DNA from: Ruegeria sp. Ofav3-42 | Lineage (GTDB): Bacteria > Pseudomonadota > Alphaproteobacteria > Rhodobacterales > Rhodobacteraceae | Reading direction: 5' to 3' | DNA length: 64,000 bases | NCBI RefSeq assembly: GCF_022347725.1 | Contig: NZ_JAKRGB010000005.1 | Coordinates: 1 to 64,000 of the forward strand | Part shown: positions 51,423-60,375 of the stretch, piece by piece | How the letters are laid out: each line of letters opens with the position of its first letter | Numbering within the stretch: the stretch's first letter is position 1 | Translations under genes and position numbers: made by a program | The notes under the pieces: model-generated | What the model saw: only the letters and a program-made list of their open reading frames with translations | Told to the model about the DNA's origin: nothing | Databases searched by the model: none

Positions 51423-52253
51423 AACATCCTGACGCTGAACGCCCAACCCTTCGATGCCCAGTTCCATTCGGTCACCGGGCTTCAGGTAGGTTTGCGGATC
51501 TTGCCCCATGCCAACCCCCGGCGGTGTCCCGGTTGAAATCACGTCACCCGGTTGAAGCGACATAAATTGCGACAAGTGAGAAATCACGGTCGCGACGCCA
51601 AAATGCATCGTTTTGGTCGAACCGTCCTGATAGCGGTGGCCGTTCACTTCAAGGTACATCGGCAGGTTTTGCGGATCAGGCACCTCGTCCCGAGTGACGA
51701 GCCACGGACCGATCGGGCCGAACGTATCTGCCGATTTCCCTTTGACCCATTGGCCCGAGCGGTGCAGTTGGAAATCGCGCTCAGACAGATCGTTTATGAC
51801 GCAGTATCCTGCTACATGATCCATGGCGTCGGCTTCAGAGACATACTTGGCCTCTTTTCCAATAACCACGCCCAATTCAACTTCCCAGTCGGTTTTGACC
51901 GACCCGCGCGGGATTTCAACCTTGTCATTTGGGCCAACAATGGCAGATGTCGCCTTGAAAAAGATCACTGGTTCCTCGGGCAATTCCATCCCGCTTTCGG
52001 CAGCATGATCGGCGTAGTTCAGACCGATGCAGACGAACTTGCCGACTTTGCCCACGCAAGGGCCAATGCGGGGGTCGCCGTCCACCAAAGGAAGGTTTGC
52101 AACGTCCAATGAATTCAAACGTGCAAGCGTTTCGTCACTCAGCGTATCGCCCGCGATGTCATCGACCACACCTGACAAATCACGAATTGCACCATCCGCA
52201 ACCAATACACCGGGTTTTTCAGCGCCCTTGGGGCCATAACGTAGCAGTTTCAT
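51411..52253 (-). CDS. FAH-family hydrolase, probable 2,4-diketo-3-deoxy-L-fuconate hydrolase
   Basis: The protein has 280 residues of the fumarylacetoacetate hydrolase fold: VCIGLNYADHAAESG (near 75), then the metal-binding EVELGVVIGKEAKYV and GYCVINDLSERDFQ, and VISTGTPPGVGMG (near 240). In this gene neighbourhood, with L-fucose enzymes, the best role is cleavage of 2,4-diketo-3-deoxy-L-fuconate to pyruvate and lactate, the last step of the non-phosphorylated fucose route. The family fit is strong; the substrate is inferred from context. Confidence 0.8.
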   Translation of the reverse strand: MKLLRYGPKGAEKPGVLVADGAIRDLSGVVDDIAGDTLSDETLARLNSLDVANLPLVDGDPRIGPCVGKVGKFVCIGLNYADHAAESGMELPEEPVIFFKATSAIVGPNDKVEIPRGSVKTDWEVELGVVIGKEAKYVSEADAMDHVAGYCVINDLSERDFQLHRSGQWVKGKSADTFGPIGPWLVTRDEVPDPQNLPMYLEVNGHRYQDGSTKTMHFGVATVISHLSQFMSLQPGDVISTGTPPGVGMGQDPQTYLKPGDRMELGIEGLGVQRQDVVQG

Positions 52254-52270
52254 TGCGTTTTCCTTCCTGC

Positions 52271-53026
52271 TCAGATTGTCCAGCCGCCATCAATGGCAAA
52301 GGGCTGTCCCGATGTGTACTTGCTTGCGTCGCTGGCCAGATACAGCGCCAATTCTGCGATTTCCTCAGCCGTGCCGATCCGTCCCATCGGTTGGCGCGCA
52401 ATGAAATCCGTCATGGCCTGTTCGTAGTCACCAGTGGCTCGCAACCGGTCATGTAAGCTTGGGCTGTCGACTGTGCCTGGACAGATCGCGTTGCAACGAA
52501 CGCCCTGGGTCACAAAATCCGCTGCGATCGATTTGGTCAGTCCGATTACTGCCGCCTTAGAGGCGCAATAGGCAAACCGGTTCGGCACGCCTTTCATCGA
52601 TGACGCCACCGAAGACATGTTGATGATCGACCCGCCACCATTGGCCAACATCGCAGGCAGCGTCAGTCGGGTCAGGCGGTACATGGCCTTCACGTTGAGA
52701 TCGAAACTAAAGTCCCAATCACGCTCCTCGCAGTCCAGAACAGATCCGTTTGCCACATAGCCAGCACAATTGAACAGCACATCCAGCGCAGGCAGGTCCG
52801 CCGCCGCGGCCTGGACCGCTTCAGCGTCAGTAACGTTCAGTTTCAGTGTTGTTATGCCTTCAATATTCTCCAGCTTGGCCAAAGCATCTGAGTTTATGTC
52901 GCTTGCAATGACCTTGGCGCCCTCGGCGGCAAACAGTTCGGCCGTAGCGCGGCCGATCCCTTGCCCGGCTGCCGTGATCAACGCCGTTTTGCCGGTCAAG
53001 CGACCTGTGTTTTCCGGGGATGTCAT
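52271..53026 (-). CDS. SDR family dehydrogenase, probable 2-keto-3-deoxy-L-fuconate dehydrogenase
   Basis: The protein has 251 residues from ATG 53026, eight bases after the previous stop; a longer frame reads through the upstream gene. It is a classical SDR: NAD-binding TAAGQGIGRATAELF, NCAGY, catalytic Ser in MSSVASSMKGV and YCASKAAVIGLTKS (YxxxK). The end CPGTVDSPSL with the GQPFAIDGGWTI C-terminus is typical of 2-keto-3-deoxy-L-fuconate 4-dehydrogenases. It oxidises the dehydratase product before the FAH-family hydrolase acts. Confidence 0.82.
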   Translation of the reverse strand: MTSPENTGRLTGKTALITAAGQGIGRATAELFAAEGAKVIASDINSDALAKLENIEGITTLKLNVTDAEAVQAAAADLPALDVLFNCAGYVANGSVLDCEERDWDFSFDLNVKAMYRLTRLTLPAMLANGGGSIINMSSVASSMKGVPNRFAYCASKAAVIGLTKSIAADFVTQGVRCNAICPGTVDSPSLHDRLRATGDYEQAMTDFIARQPMGRIGTAEEIAELALYLASDASKYTSGQPFAIDGGWTI

Positions 53027-53034
53027 GTGCGGCC

Positions 53035-54537
53035 TCACTCCTGTTCCGGCAGCAAGCCTGCCGGGATGTCCTGATAACAAACGGGGCGCAGAAACCGCCG
53101 GATTGAAAGCGTTCCAACCGAGGTCGCGCCAAAATTCGTTGAGGCCGGGTAGGGACCTCCGTGAACCATGCTGTCGCAAACCTCCACCCCGGTTGGAAAG
53201 CCGTTGGCCAGCAACCTTCCTGCTTTGCGCTCCAGCACCGGAACCAGTTGCCGGGCCAGTGCTGCGTCATCGTCCGCCAGATGTAACGTGCAGGTCAGTT
53301 GCCCTTCGATAGAGCGGGCAAGCTGCAGCATTTGGTCGGCATCGCGGACCCTGACGATGATACCCATCGGTCCAAAGACCTCTTCATGCAGGGCGGCGTT
53401 GCCCAGCCAATCGTCACCCGAGACCACAAACAGATTTGGAGCTGCACCGCGCGAGGCACTGTCCTTGACCACAATCTGCGCGACATCGGATTGCGCCGCG
53501 GCTTGAGCAACGCCTCGTCGATAAGCATCCGAGATCCCATCGGTCAGCATGGTTTGCCCGTCTACCTGTTCCAATGCTCCTTGCGTAGCGGATTGAAATG
53601 CATCTGCGTCCGGCCCGTCTATGACGACCGCAATTCCGGGGTTGGTGCAGAACTGCCCTGCGCCCATGGTGAGGGATCCCGCCCAACCCTTCCCGATATC
53701 TGCTGCGCGTTCGGACAACGCCGCGGGTAGCAGGAACATGGGGTTCACCGAGCCCAGCTCTCCGAAAAACGGGATTGGCTCGGGGCGAGCGGCGCATAGA
53801 TCAAACAGAGCGCGGCCAGCCCGCTGAGATCCGGTGAATCCCACTGCCCGGATCAAGGGGTGGCGGGCCAAGGCGGTTCCGACTTCGATCCCATCGCTTT
53901 GAATCAATGAGAACACGCCCGCAGGCGTGCCAGTTGCCTTCAGGGCCGCATCGATGGCTTGCGCGACGATTTCTCCGGTTCCGGGATGGGCCGGGTGGCC
54001 TTTCACCACCACCGGGCAGCCCGCAGCCAGGGCCGCGGCCGTGTCCCCACCCGCAACCGAAAAGGCCAGCGGGAAATTCGATGCGCCAAACACGGCGACC
54101 GGACCGAGAGGTCGCTGGATCATGCGCAAATCCGGCCGGGGCAGTGGCGCGCGGTCGGGCATCGCGGGATCGTGGCGTTGGTCGAGGTAATCGCCTTTTT
54201 CGATGTAGTCGGCGAACAGGCGCAACTGGCCGACGGTGCGTCCGCGTTCGCCTTGGAGGCGGGCCTCGGGAAGACCTGTTTCCTGACTGCCGATCTCGGT
54301 GATCGCGTCGCCGCGAGTGTCAATCTCCTCTGCGATTTTGCGCAGCAACGCGGCCCTTTCAGTACGCGAGGACCAACCGTATGTGACAAAGGCCTCTTCA
54401 GCAGCCTGCACAGCGGCGTCGACATGCGCCGCGGTCCCGGTTGCGAAGTCGTGGCATGACCCATGCGCAGGTGCAGAGGTAAATGTGGTGTCACCTTCAA
54501 CCCATTCACCGGCGATCAGGTGTTTTCCGATTAACAT
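53035..54537 (-). CDS. 2-oxoglutarate semialdehyde (2,5-dioxovalerate) dehydrogenase
   Basis: The protein has 500 residues of the NADP-preferring KGSADH-type aldehyde dehydrogenase group: FGASNFPLAFSVAGGDTAAA (near 150), VGFTGSQRAGRALFDL (near 235), FGELGSVNPMFLLP (Glu region) and GAGQFCTNPGIAVV (catalytic Cys near 300). The short Walker-like ALDH motifs and the FGELGSVNP form distinguish it from betaine-type ALDHs. It oxidises 2-oxoglutarate semialdehyde to 2-oxoglutarate, the end of the pentose branch that would begin with the KdaD-like protein encoded next upstream. Confidence 0.85.
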   Translation of the reverse strand: MLIGKHLIAGEWVEGDTTFTSAPAHGSCHDFATGTAAHVDAAVQAAEEAFVTYGWSSRTERAALLRKIAEEIDTRGDAITEIGSQETGLPEARLQGERGRTVGQLRLFADYIEKGDYLDQRHDPAMPDRAPLPRPDLRMIQRPLGPVAVFGASNFPLAFSVAGGDTAAALAAGCPVVVKGHPAHPGTGEIVAQAIDAALKATGTPAGVFSLIQSDGIEVGTALARHPLIRAVGFTGSQRAGRALFDLCAARPEPIPFFGELGSVNPMFLLPAALSERAADIGKGWAGSLTMGAGQFCTNPGIAVVIDGPDADAFQSATQGALEQVDGQTMLTDGISDAYRRGVAQAAAQSDVAQIVVKDSASRGAAPNLFVVSGDDWLGNAALHEEVFGPMGIIVRVRDADQMLQLARSIEGQLTCTLHLADDDAALARQLVPVLERKAGRLLANGFPTGVEVCDSMVHGGPYPASTNFGATSVGTLSIRRFLRPVCYQDIPAGLLPEQE

Positions 54538-54549
54538 CTTCGTTCTTTC

Positions 54550-55662
54550 TTAAAGCAGGCCGCGTTGAGCCAGGTTTCGCATAAGATGAGAAACCCCGAA
54601 CCGCCATTCGGGACATTCCGTTGAAAGGCGCACATTGTTTGTGAGTGTGCCCAGTTTATCGTTTGCAATCGTGACGATGTCGCCCAGTTTGTGAGTAAAC
54701 CCACCGCCCGCAGTATCCCGGTCTTGTGTCGGTGCGAAGAGGGTTCCCAAAAACAGCATGAGCCCGTCCGGGTATTGATGATGTCGTCCAATTGTTTGCG
54801 TGACCAGATCAGCTGGATCGCGGCTGATTTGCGACATTGAGGAATGCCCGCTCAGAACAAAGCCATCCATTCCGGTCACGGTCAGAGACAACTCGGCCGT
54901 TCGCACATCCTCAAGCGTATAGGTGTCGTCGAACAAGCGGATCATGGGCCCGATGGCACAGGATGCGTTGTTGTCCTTGGCCTTGCCAAGCAAAAGCGCC
55001 GAGCGCCCCTCGACATCTCGCAAGTTGACGTCATTGCCCAGCGTCGCGCCCTTGATCACGCCCGTTGAGGTCACGGCCAAAACGACCTCGGGTTCAGGAT
55101 TGTTCCAGGTTGAGATCGGGTGCAGGCCGACATCCGCGCCGAATCCGACCGAAGACAGGACTTGCGCCTTTGTGAAGACTTCAGCATCCGGTCCGATACC
55201 GACCTCAAGGTACTGGCTCCACAGGTCTTCCGCGATCAGGGCCTGTTTGACGTGTGCGGCGGCGTCGGAACCCGGAGTAATGTTTGAGAGGCTGCTACCA
55301 ATCTTGTCCCCGATACGGGCCCGGATTGCTTGTGCCCTGCCGGGGTCTCCGGCGGCTTTCTCTTCGATGACCCGCTCGACCATGGACCCGGCGAAAGTGA
55401 CGCCGCACGCCTTGATGGCCTGCAAATCACAAGGGGCCAGCCAATCGTGCTCGGAATCGACTCCACCGATCTCGGTTCCGTCGACTTTATGGATAAACTC
55501 TGCAGCATCCTCTCGTTCGAGGACGTCGCGTACGGTCGGGGCAATCTTGGATGTGATATCAACAACCTGACCGTCGCGCAGCGTCACAACGCAGGGGCCT
55601 ATTCCTGCACGTTCCACGCGGCCGAGCCATACCCCATCGCAGTCCAGTTTTGGATAAATCAT
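54550..55662 (-). CDS. FAH-family dehydratase, KdaD-like (2-keto-3-deoxy-D-arabinonate dehydratase)
   Basis: The protein has 370 residues, longer than simple FAH hydrolases. Distinctive segments are CGVTFAGSMVERVIEEKA (near 85), then EVVLAVTSTGVIKGATLGND and NLRDVEGRSALLLGKAKDNN (near 210-240) with a conserved CAIGP. These fit the KdaD-like branch that dehydrates 2-keto-3-deoxy-pentonates to 2-oxoglutarate semialdehyde. The KGSA dehydrogenase gene follows 12 bases downstream, giving a consistent two-step pentose exit. D-arabinose shares its C2-C4 stereochemistry with L-fucose, so one trunk pathway can supply both; this is inference. Confidence 0.75.
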   Translation of the reverse strand: MIYPKLDCDGVWLGRVERAGIGPCVVTLRDGQVVDITSKIAPTVRDVLEREDAAEFIHKVDGTEIGGVDSEHDWLAPCDLQAIKACGVTFAGSMVERVIEEKAAGDPGRAQAIRARIGDKIGSSLSNITPGSDAAAHVKQALIAEDLWSQYLEVGIGPDAEVFTKAQVLSSVGFGADVGLHPISTWNNPEPEVVLAVTSTGVIKGATLGNDVNLRDVEGRSALLLGKAKDNNASCAIGPMIRLFDDTYTLEDVRTAELSLTVTGMDGFVLSGHSSMSQISRDPADLVTQTIGRHHQYPDGLMLFLGTLFAPTQDRDTAGGGFTHKLGDIVTIANDKLGTLTNNVRLSTECPEWRFGVSHLMRNLAQRGLL

Positions 55663-55663
55663 T

Positions 55664-56494
55664 TCAATCCCTGAGTTTATAGGCCCGGGCAGCGTTGCCG
55701 CCCAAAACCGCCTGTCGTTCAGGCTTGGTCAAGTCGTGCAGCAAAGCATCAGTGGTTTCAAGCCAGCGTTCGTATGTGCAGGCCAGCGTGCAAACCGGCC
55801 AGTCACTGCCCCAAATCAGGCGGGACGGAGCGAATGTGTTTAGCAAGTGGTCGACATATGGGCGCAGATCTTCAAGGGTCCAGCCCGGGGCGGCTTCGGT
55901 TACCAATCCGGACAGTTTGCACCAGGCGTCTGTCTCTCGGGCCAGCGCTGCCATGTCCTCCGCCCAGCCATCGATCAAACCATCGCGGATTAGGGGTTTG
56001 GACCCGTGGTCGATGACAACGCGCATCCGAGGATGACGCGTGAGAAGCTGTCTCAGAGCGCCAAGATGTTGAGGCAACGTCAGCGCGTCAAATGTCAAAT
56101 CGTGTTGTTGGATCGCTTCAAATGCTGGGGTCAAAGCATCACCGATCATCCATTCCGGATCGGCGATGTCTTGAATCATAGGTCGCAGCCCAACCAGCGC
56201 CGGATGCGCGGTCAAATTCCTAATCCGCGTAGGGGCATCGGCGGCTTCGAAGTCAGCCCATCCAACGACACCTTTGATGAATGGGGTGTGATCCGCCAGC
56301 GACAGCATGAATTCTGTCTCGGCTACTGTTGGGGCGGCCTGGACCAGAATTGACCCCTCAATCCCGGCCGCTACCAGCAGCGGCGCAAGATCATCGGGTG
56401 CAAAGTCGCGGTAAATCGGGGCCAGTTCCGGTGTTAGCCAGCCGTAGTCACCACGGGATAAAGCCCAGAAATGCTGATGGGCGTCGATCCTCAT
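55664..56494 (-). CDS. Amidohydrolase-type lactonase, probable L-fuconolactonase
   Basis: The protein has 276 residues of the COG3618-type amidohydrolase family: RIDAHQHFWALSRGDYGW at the N-terminus (metal His pair), VVGWADFEA (near 97), VIDHGSKPLI (near 160) and LIWGSDWPVCTLACTYE near the C-terminus (metal Asp). It hydrolyses the lactone made by the aldose dehydrogenase to L-fuconate (or arabinonate). The start overlaps the fucU stop by four bases (ATGA). Confidence 0.85.
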   Translation of the reverse strand: MRIDAHQHFWALSRGDYGWLTPELAPIYRDFAPDDLAPLLVAAGIEGSILVQAAPTVAETEFMLSLADHTPFIKGVVGWADFEAADAPTRIRNLTAHPALVGLRPMIQDIADPEWMIGDALTPAFEAIQQHDLTFDALTLPQHLGALRQLLTRHPRMRVVIDHGSKPLIRDGLIDGWAEDMAALARETDAWCKLSGLVTEAAPGWTLEDLRPYVDHLLNTFAPSRLIWGSDWPVCTLACTYERWLETTDALLHDLTKPERQAVLGGNAARAYKLRD

Positions 56495-56919
56495 CCAATG
56501 ACGCCTTTTTTGAGAATAATATTGCCGTAAAGCCTGCGCTCGCCGGTTTGTACGATGGCAAAGGCATTAGATGCGCGCTCGTAAAAGCCAAAGCGTTCCG
56601 CCCTCTGTATCTGTGCTGGGTTGTCAGCTACTTGGTTAATGATGTTCTGAAAATCAGCAACCGCCTCGGGAATGTTATCCGGATCCTCGACCATCTGCAT
56701 AGTCAGCGCCGGATCTGAAACGAATGTGTCCAGAGGCATGACGGACAATATTGCCCGCAGGATTTCGCTGGCAGTCGAGCCATCAGCGCGAATACAGCCC
56801 GGTCCGCAGCTGGAGCCCGGGAAGTTCGCATCGGCAATCACGATTTCGTCTCCATGCCCCATTGCCCGCAATGCGTACAGCAGTTCAGGTGAAAGGATCG
56901 GGTCTAAGTTATGCAGCAT
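56491..56919 (-). CDS. fucU: L-fucose mutarotase, RbsD/FucU family
   Basis: The start ATG 56919 has a GGAGG site five bases away and gives 142 residues, the normal family length. MLHNLDPILSPELLYALRAM, GHGDEIVIADANFP and the C-terminal RAERFGFYERASNAFAIVQT are signature segments of FucU, which interconverts alpha- and beta-L-fucopyranose. It is the strongest pointer to L-fucose as the substrate of this operon. The gene overlaps the end of the dehydrogenase gene by 11 bases. Confidence 0.9.
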   Translation of the reverse strand: MLHNLDPILSPELLYALRAMGHGDEIVIADANFPGSSCGPGCIRADGSTASEILRAILSVMPLDTFVSDPALTMQMVEDPDNIPEAVADFQNIINQVADNPAQIQRAERFGFYERASNAFAIVQTGERRLYGNIILKKGVIG

Positions 56920-57961
56920 TTGCCGCCTCCTGAGGCAGTGGCGCATCGGGGCGGATCAGGCCTTCGCCCCGAAGATCTGACCAAAGGCCCGGCGGAATCT
57001 TGTGTTCCAAAAGCGCGACGTTAGCCTTTACCTCAGTTGCATTGACTGCACCGGGCACTACTGTCTTGACGCTGGGATGCCCAAGAACAAATTGCAGAGC
57101 CGCAGCAATCAGGGGTGTTTTATGCGATTTGCAGACCGCTTCAATTTTGCGGACGCGATCTAAAATCTCCTCCGGAGCATCGGAATAGTTGTACTTGGCG
57201 CCCGGAACTGCGCCGGTCGCCAGAATGCCCGAGTTATAGGGGCCACCAAGGATGATCCCCACATCCCGCTTTTTACAAAGCGGTAAAAAGCTGTCCAATG
57301 CCGCCTGTTCCAGCAGCGTGTAGCGCCCGGCCAAAAGGAACCCATCGAAGTCCCCCAGCCCAAGCAACCGTTCGCAAACCTGCCATTCGTTCACCCCTGC
57401 GCCGATGGCGGCAATCTCACCTGCGTCACGCAGTTCGACCAGCGCCTTGTAGCCACCGGCATCAAACAACTCGCGCACTTTAGCGTCCGACATTTCCTGA
57501 CTGCCCTGACTGAACACGCAGACGTCGTGCACCAGAAGGATGTCGGCGTTGGTCACACCCAGCCGATCTCGGCTGGCCTCATAGGATCGCATGACACCGT
57601 CATAGGTGTAGTCGAATACAATGCGTTTCTGCGGCACGTCGACAAATGCCTCGGGCGTAATTTCATGCGGCTCGCAGTCCAACAACAACCGTCCGATCTT
57701 GGTTGACAGCTGAATGTTGTCGCGCCCGAAACGGGCGATGGCTTGGCCAAACCGGTGTTCGGACCGACCCAACCCGTACTGAGGTGCCGTGTCAAAAAAG
57801 CGAATGCCAGCACCGTACGCCGCATGCAAAGCGGCCTGGGCATCCTCATCAGTCACCTTGCGATAGAGGTTCCCCAAAGGTGCGCCGCCAAAACCCATCC
57901 GGGTCAGGGGCACAGGTCGGGGTGTGCGGCTGTTCAAAAGCTCGGTTTGTGAAACGGTCAT
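56909..57961 (-). CDS. Aldo/keto reductase, probable L-fucose / D-threo-aldose 1-dehydrogenase
   Basis: The protein has 350 residues of the AKR fold: MGFGGAPLGNLYRKV (near 22), FFDTAPQYGLGRSEHRFG (catalytic Asp/Tyr, near 55), QLSTKIGRLL (Lys) and the C-terminal NADP-binding LGHPSVKTVVPGAVNATEV. The segment pattern matches D-threo-aldose 1-dehydrogenases, which oxidise L-fucose, D-arabinose and related sugars at C1 to the lactone. The start overlaps the GntR stop by four bases, so regulator and first enzyme are coupled. Confidence 0.85.
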   Translation of the reverse strand: MTVSQTELLNSRTPRPVPLTRMGFGGAPLGNLYRKVTDEDAQAALHAAYGAGIRFFDTAPQYGLGRSEHRFGQAIARFGRDNIQLSTKIGRLLLDCEPHEITPEAFVDVPQKRIVFDYTYDGVMRSYEASRDRLGVTNADILLVHDVCVFSQGSQEMSDAKVRELFDAGGYKALVELRDAGEIAAIGAGVNEWQVCERLLGLGDFDGFLLAGRYTLLEQAALDSFLPLCKKRDVGIILGGPYNSGILATGAVPGAKYNYSDAPEEILDRVRKIEAVCKSHKTPLIAAALQFVLGHPSVKTVVPGAVNATEVKANVALLEHKIPPGLWSDLRGEGLIRPDAPLPQEAANAA

Positions 57962-58695
57962 CCTGCCTCTCGCGTGTCCTTAGGGGTGATATTGAACAGT
58001 TGCGGCTTTTCCTGCCGAAGGACTTCGATACGGGGCATCAACTGACCAAGGTGATGGCGCATCGCATCCTGAGCGCCTTGTTCGTCGTGGCGGCTGATCG
58101 CCTCAAAGATGGCCCGGTGTTCGGCCAGTGTCTCTGCAACGCGTCCCGGCGTTGGCAGCAATAGCATCCGCGCCCGGCTGACCTGCAGAGAAACAGTCTG
58201 AGCGACCTCTGGCAGTCGAAGAAATCCAGTGAAATCCATAAGCAGGGCGTGGAAATCTTCGTCGGCCTGATAAAAGCCAGGGATATCTTCATCCTCGATC
58301 AGCAACTCCTGCATGCGCATATTGCGGCTGAGTTTTTTGCGCTGATCCTCAGTAAGGTCCCGTGCAACCTTCGCGACCGTCGCCAGCTCCAATGCTTCGC
58401 GAAGGAACGCGCCCTCGCGGATTTCAGCCATCGAAAAGTAGGAAACGCGCGTACCGGATTGCGGGACGACATCGACCAGTCCATCGGCTGCCAATCGCGC
58501 AATGGCCTCGGAAACGGGTGCGCGCGACACGCCCAGACGTTCACAAATGGGCGCTTTTCTTAGGTTGGCGCCGGGTGGGAAATCAAGGGCCAGAATGGCG
58601 TGCTTGATTGACTGGTAAACCCGCTGCGCCAGCGACCCTTCGGTAGTGGAAATGTCCGGCAGGCGGGTTGCGTCAATATCTTGAGGTCGGTTCAT
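57958..58695 (-). CDS. GntR/FadR-type repressor of the sugar locus
   Basis: The protein has 245 residues. The N-terminal winged HTH is at 22-90 (LAQRVYQSIKHAILAL, then ICERLGVSRAPVSEAIARLA). The C-terminal FCD all-helical ligand domain (FLREALELATVAKVARDL, then DEDFHALLMDFTGF) has the usual Asp/His metal and ligand positions. It is the first gene of the minus-strand unit and divergent from the UxaA-transporter unit, so it probably represses both until the sugar or an acid intermediate is present. Confidence 0.88.
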   Translation of the reverse strand: MNRPQDIDATRLPDISTTEGSLAQRVYQSIKHAILALDFPPGANLRKAPICERLGVSRAPVSEAIARLAADGLVDVVPQSGTRVSYFSMAEIREGAFLREALELATVAKVARDLTEDQRKKLSRNMRMQELLIEDEDIPGFYQADEDFHALLMDFTGFLRLPEVAQTVSLQVSRARMLLLPTPGRVAETLAEHRAIFEAISRHDEQGAQDAMRHHLGQLMPRIEVLRQEKPQLFNITPKDTREAG

Positions 58696-58713
58696 GGTTG
58701 CTGGTTTATCATT

Positions 58714-58725
58714 CTAACATGTTAG
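58714..58725. promoter_or_regulatory. Operator-like palindrome CTAACATGTTAG in the divergent promoter region
   Basis: A perfect 12-base palindrome lies between the GntR gene and the divergent dehydratase gene, 18 bases upstream of the GntR start. A TTGACA -35-like hexamer for the plus strand begins at 58726, right next to it. Location and symmetry fit the binding site of a GntR/FadR repressor controlling both directions. Confidence 0.6.
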
Positions 58726-58779
58726 TTGACAAGTGGGTAGTTTTCGACGTAGCTGTCGGGGCAAGCAAGCGGGATAGCA

Positions 58780-60333
58780 ATGCAAGCACGTGATCAAATC
58801 AAGGTCCTTCAGGACGCACAGCGCGATACGGTCAGGCTGAATCCGGATGACAATGTCGTCATCGCTCTGCGTGATTTGACGGCAGGTGAGCATCCAGATT
58901 GCCTTTCGGCTCCGCTTCTTGGGGCGGTGTCGCGCGGCCACAAGATTGCGACGACGCTGATCGCCCAAGGTGAAAACGTCATTCGATATGGTCAGGTCAT
59001 CGGGCAGGCCAAGTCGGATATTGTTCCAGGCGAACATGTCCACGTGCACAATCTGGGCATGGGGGATCACCAGCAGGATTATGCCCATGCCACAGCCAAC
59101 GCACCTCTGCCGGAAATCCACAATGCCCGCAGTTTCCAGGGCTACCACCGTTCGGACGGCAAGATCGGAACGCGCAATTACATTGGTATCCTGACGACGG
59201 TCAATTGTTCCGGATCCGTGGCGCGCTTTATCGCTGAGGCTGCCGAAAAATCGGGACTTCTTTCTTCCTTTCCAAATGTCGACGGTATCGTGCCTATTGT
59301 CCACGGAACCGGATGTGGCATGGCCGCAAAGGATGAAGGGTACGAGACGTTGTACAGAACCCTCGCGGGCTATGCGCAGCATCCGAATTTTGCGGGCATC
59401 CTGTTGATTGGACTGGGGTGCGAAGTCATGCAGGTTGCTGATCTGGTTGGTGGCCGCCCGATCCGCCCGGATGGGGCGCTGCGATACATGACCATTCAGA
59501 ATGAGGGCGGGACACGTCGCACAATCGAGCGCGGCTTGGAAGAGCTGCGCGGCATTGCCGAGTTGGCAAATCAGGCCACGCGCGCAACCGCGCCAGTCAG
59601 CGCGCTTACGGTTGGCATGCAGTGTGGCGGCTCGGATGGGTATTCCGGGATCACGGCCAACCCGGCGTTGGGCTACGCATCAGATTTGCTGGTGCGCCAT
59701 GGCGGGACAACAATCCTGTCCGAAACGTCGGAAATCTACGGCGCAGAACACCTGCTGACACGTCGCGCCGAAACGCCAGAAGTCGGCGAGAAGCTGATCG
59801 AGCGCGTGCAGTGGTGGGAGGATTACACCGCGCGCAACGGCGGTGAAATGGACAACAACCCAAGCCCGGGGAACAAACGCGGCGGGTTGACGACCATCCT
59901 TGAGAAATCACTGGGCGCTGTCGCCAAAGGCGGCACCGCGCCCTTGCGGGACGTGTACAAATTTGCCGAACGGATCGACAAAAACGGATTCGTTTTCATG
60001 GATAGCCCGGGCTTTGACCCGTGTTCGGTCACGGGGCAGGTGGCTTCGGGCGCGAACCTGATCGTCTTTACCACCGGTCGCGGGTCGGTATCGGGTTATC
60101 AGCCGACACCCTGCATCAAACTGGCCACTAATTCCGAAATGTACGCCCGGATGGCCGACGACATGGACCTGAACTGCGGCGACATCGTCACCGATGGTGT
60201 CAGCATCGAAGCCAAAGGCGAGGAGTTGTTCGAAATTCTGATCCGCGTCGCTTCCGGCGAGCAAACAAAAAGTGAGGAACTTGGATTTGGGGGCGTGGAA
60301 TTCGTGCCCTGGCAAATCGGCGCGGTGATGTAA
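58780..60333 (+). CDS. UxaA-family dehydratase, probable L-fuconate / D-arabinonate dehydratase
   Basis: The protein has 517 residues. The N-terminal SAF domain is at 10-95 (VRLNPDDNVVIALRDL, then HKIATTLIAQGENVIRYGQ). The UxaA core follows: DGKIGTRNYIGILTTVNCSG (near 125), the cysteine-bearing VHGTGCGMA (near 170) and GMQCGGSDGYSGITANPALG (near 280). C-terminal MDSPGFDPCSVTGQVASGAN and FTTGRGSVSGYQPTPCIK complete the family pattern. UxaA enzymes dehydrate sugar acids to 2-keto-3-deoxy acids. In this locus it would take the place usually filled by an enolase-type fuconate dehydratase. The family is certain; the substrate is inferred. Confidence 0.85.
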   Translation: MQARDQIKVLQDAQRDTVRLNPDDNVVIALRDLTAGEHPDCLSAPLLGAVSRGHKIATTLIAQGENVIRYGQVIGQAKSDIVPGEHVHVHNLGMGDHQQDYAHATANAPLPEIHNARSFQGYHRSDGKIGTRNYIGILTTVNCSGSVARFIAEAAEKSGLLSSFPNVDGIVPIVHGTGCGMAAKDEGYETLYRTLAGYAQHPNFAGILLIGLGCEVMQVADLVGGRPIRPDGALRYMTIQNEGGTRRTIERGLEELRGIAELANQATRATAPVSALTVGMQCGGSDGYSGITANPALGYASDLLVRHGGTTILSETSEIYGAEHLLTRRAETPEVGEKLIERVQWWEDYTARNGGEMDNNPSPGNKRGGLTTILEKSLGAVAKGGTAPLRDVYKFAERIDKNGFVFMDSPGFDPCSVTGQVASGANLIVFTTGRGSVSGYQPTPCIKLATNSEMYARMADDMDLNCGDIVTDGVSIEAKGEELFEILIRVASGEQTKSEELGFGGVEFVPWQIGAVM

Positions 60334-60375
60334 CCCGCGCGCTGCCCAAGGGGAGAGGGGCACATGGGAGGAGAA

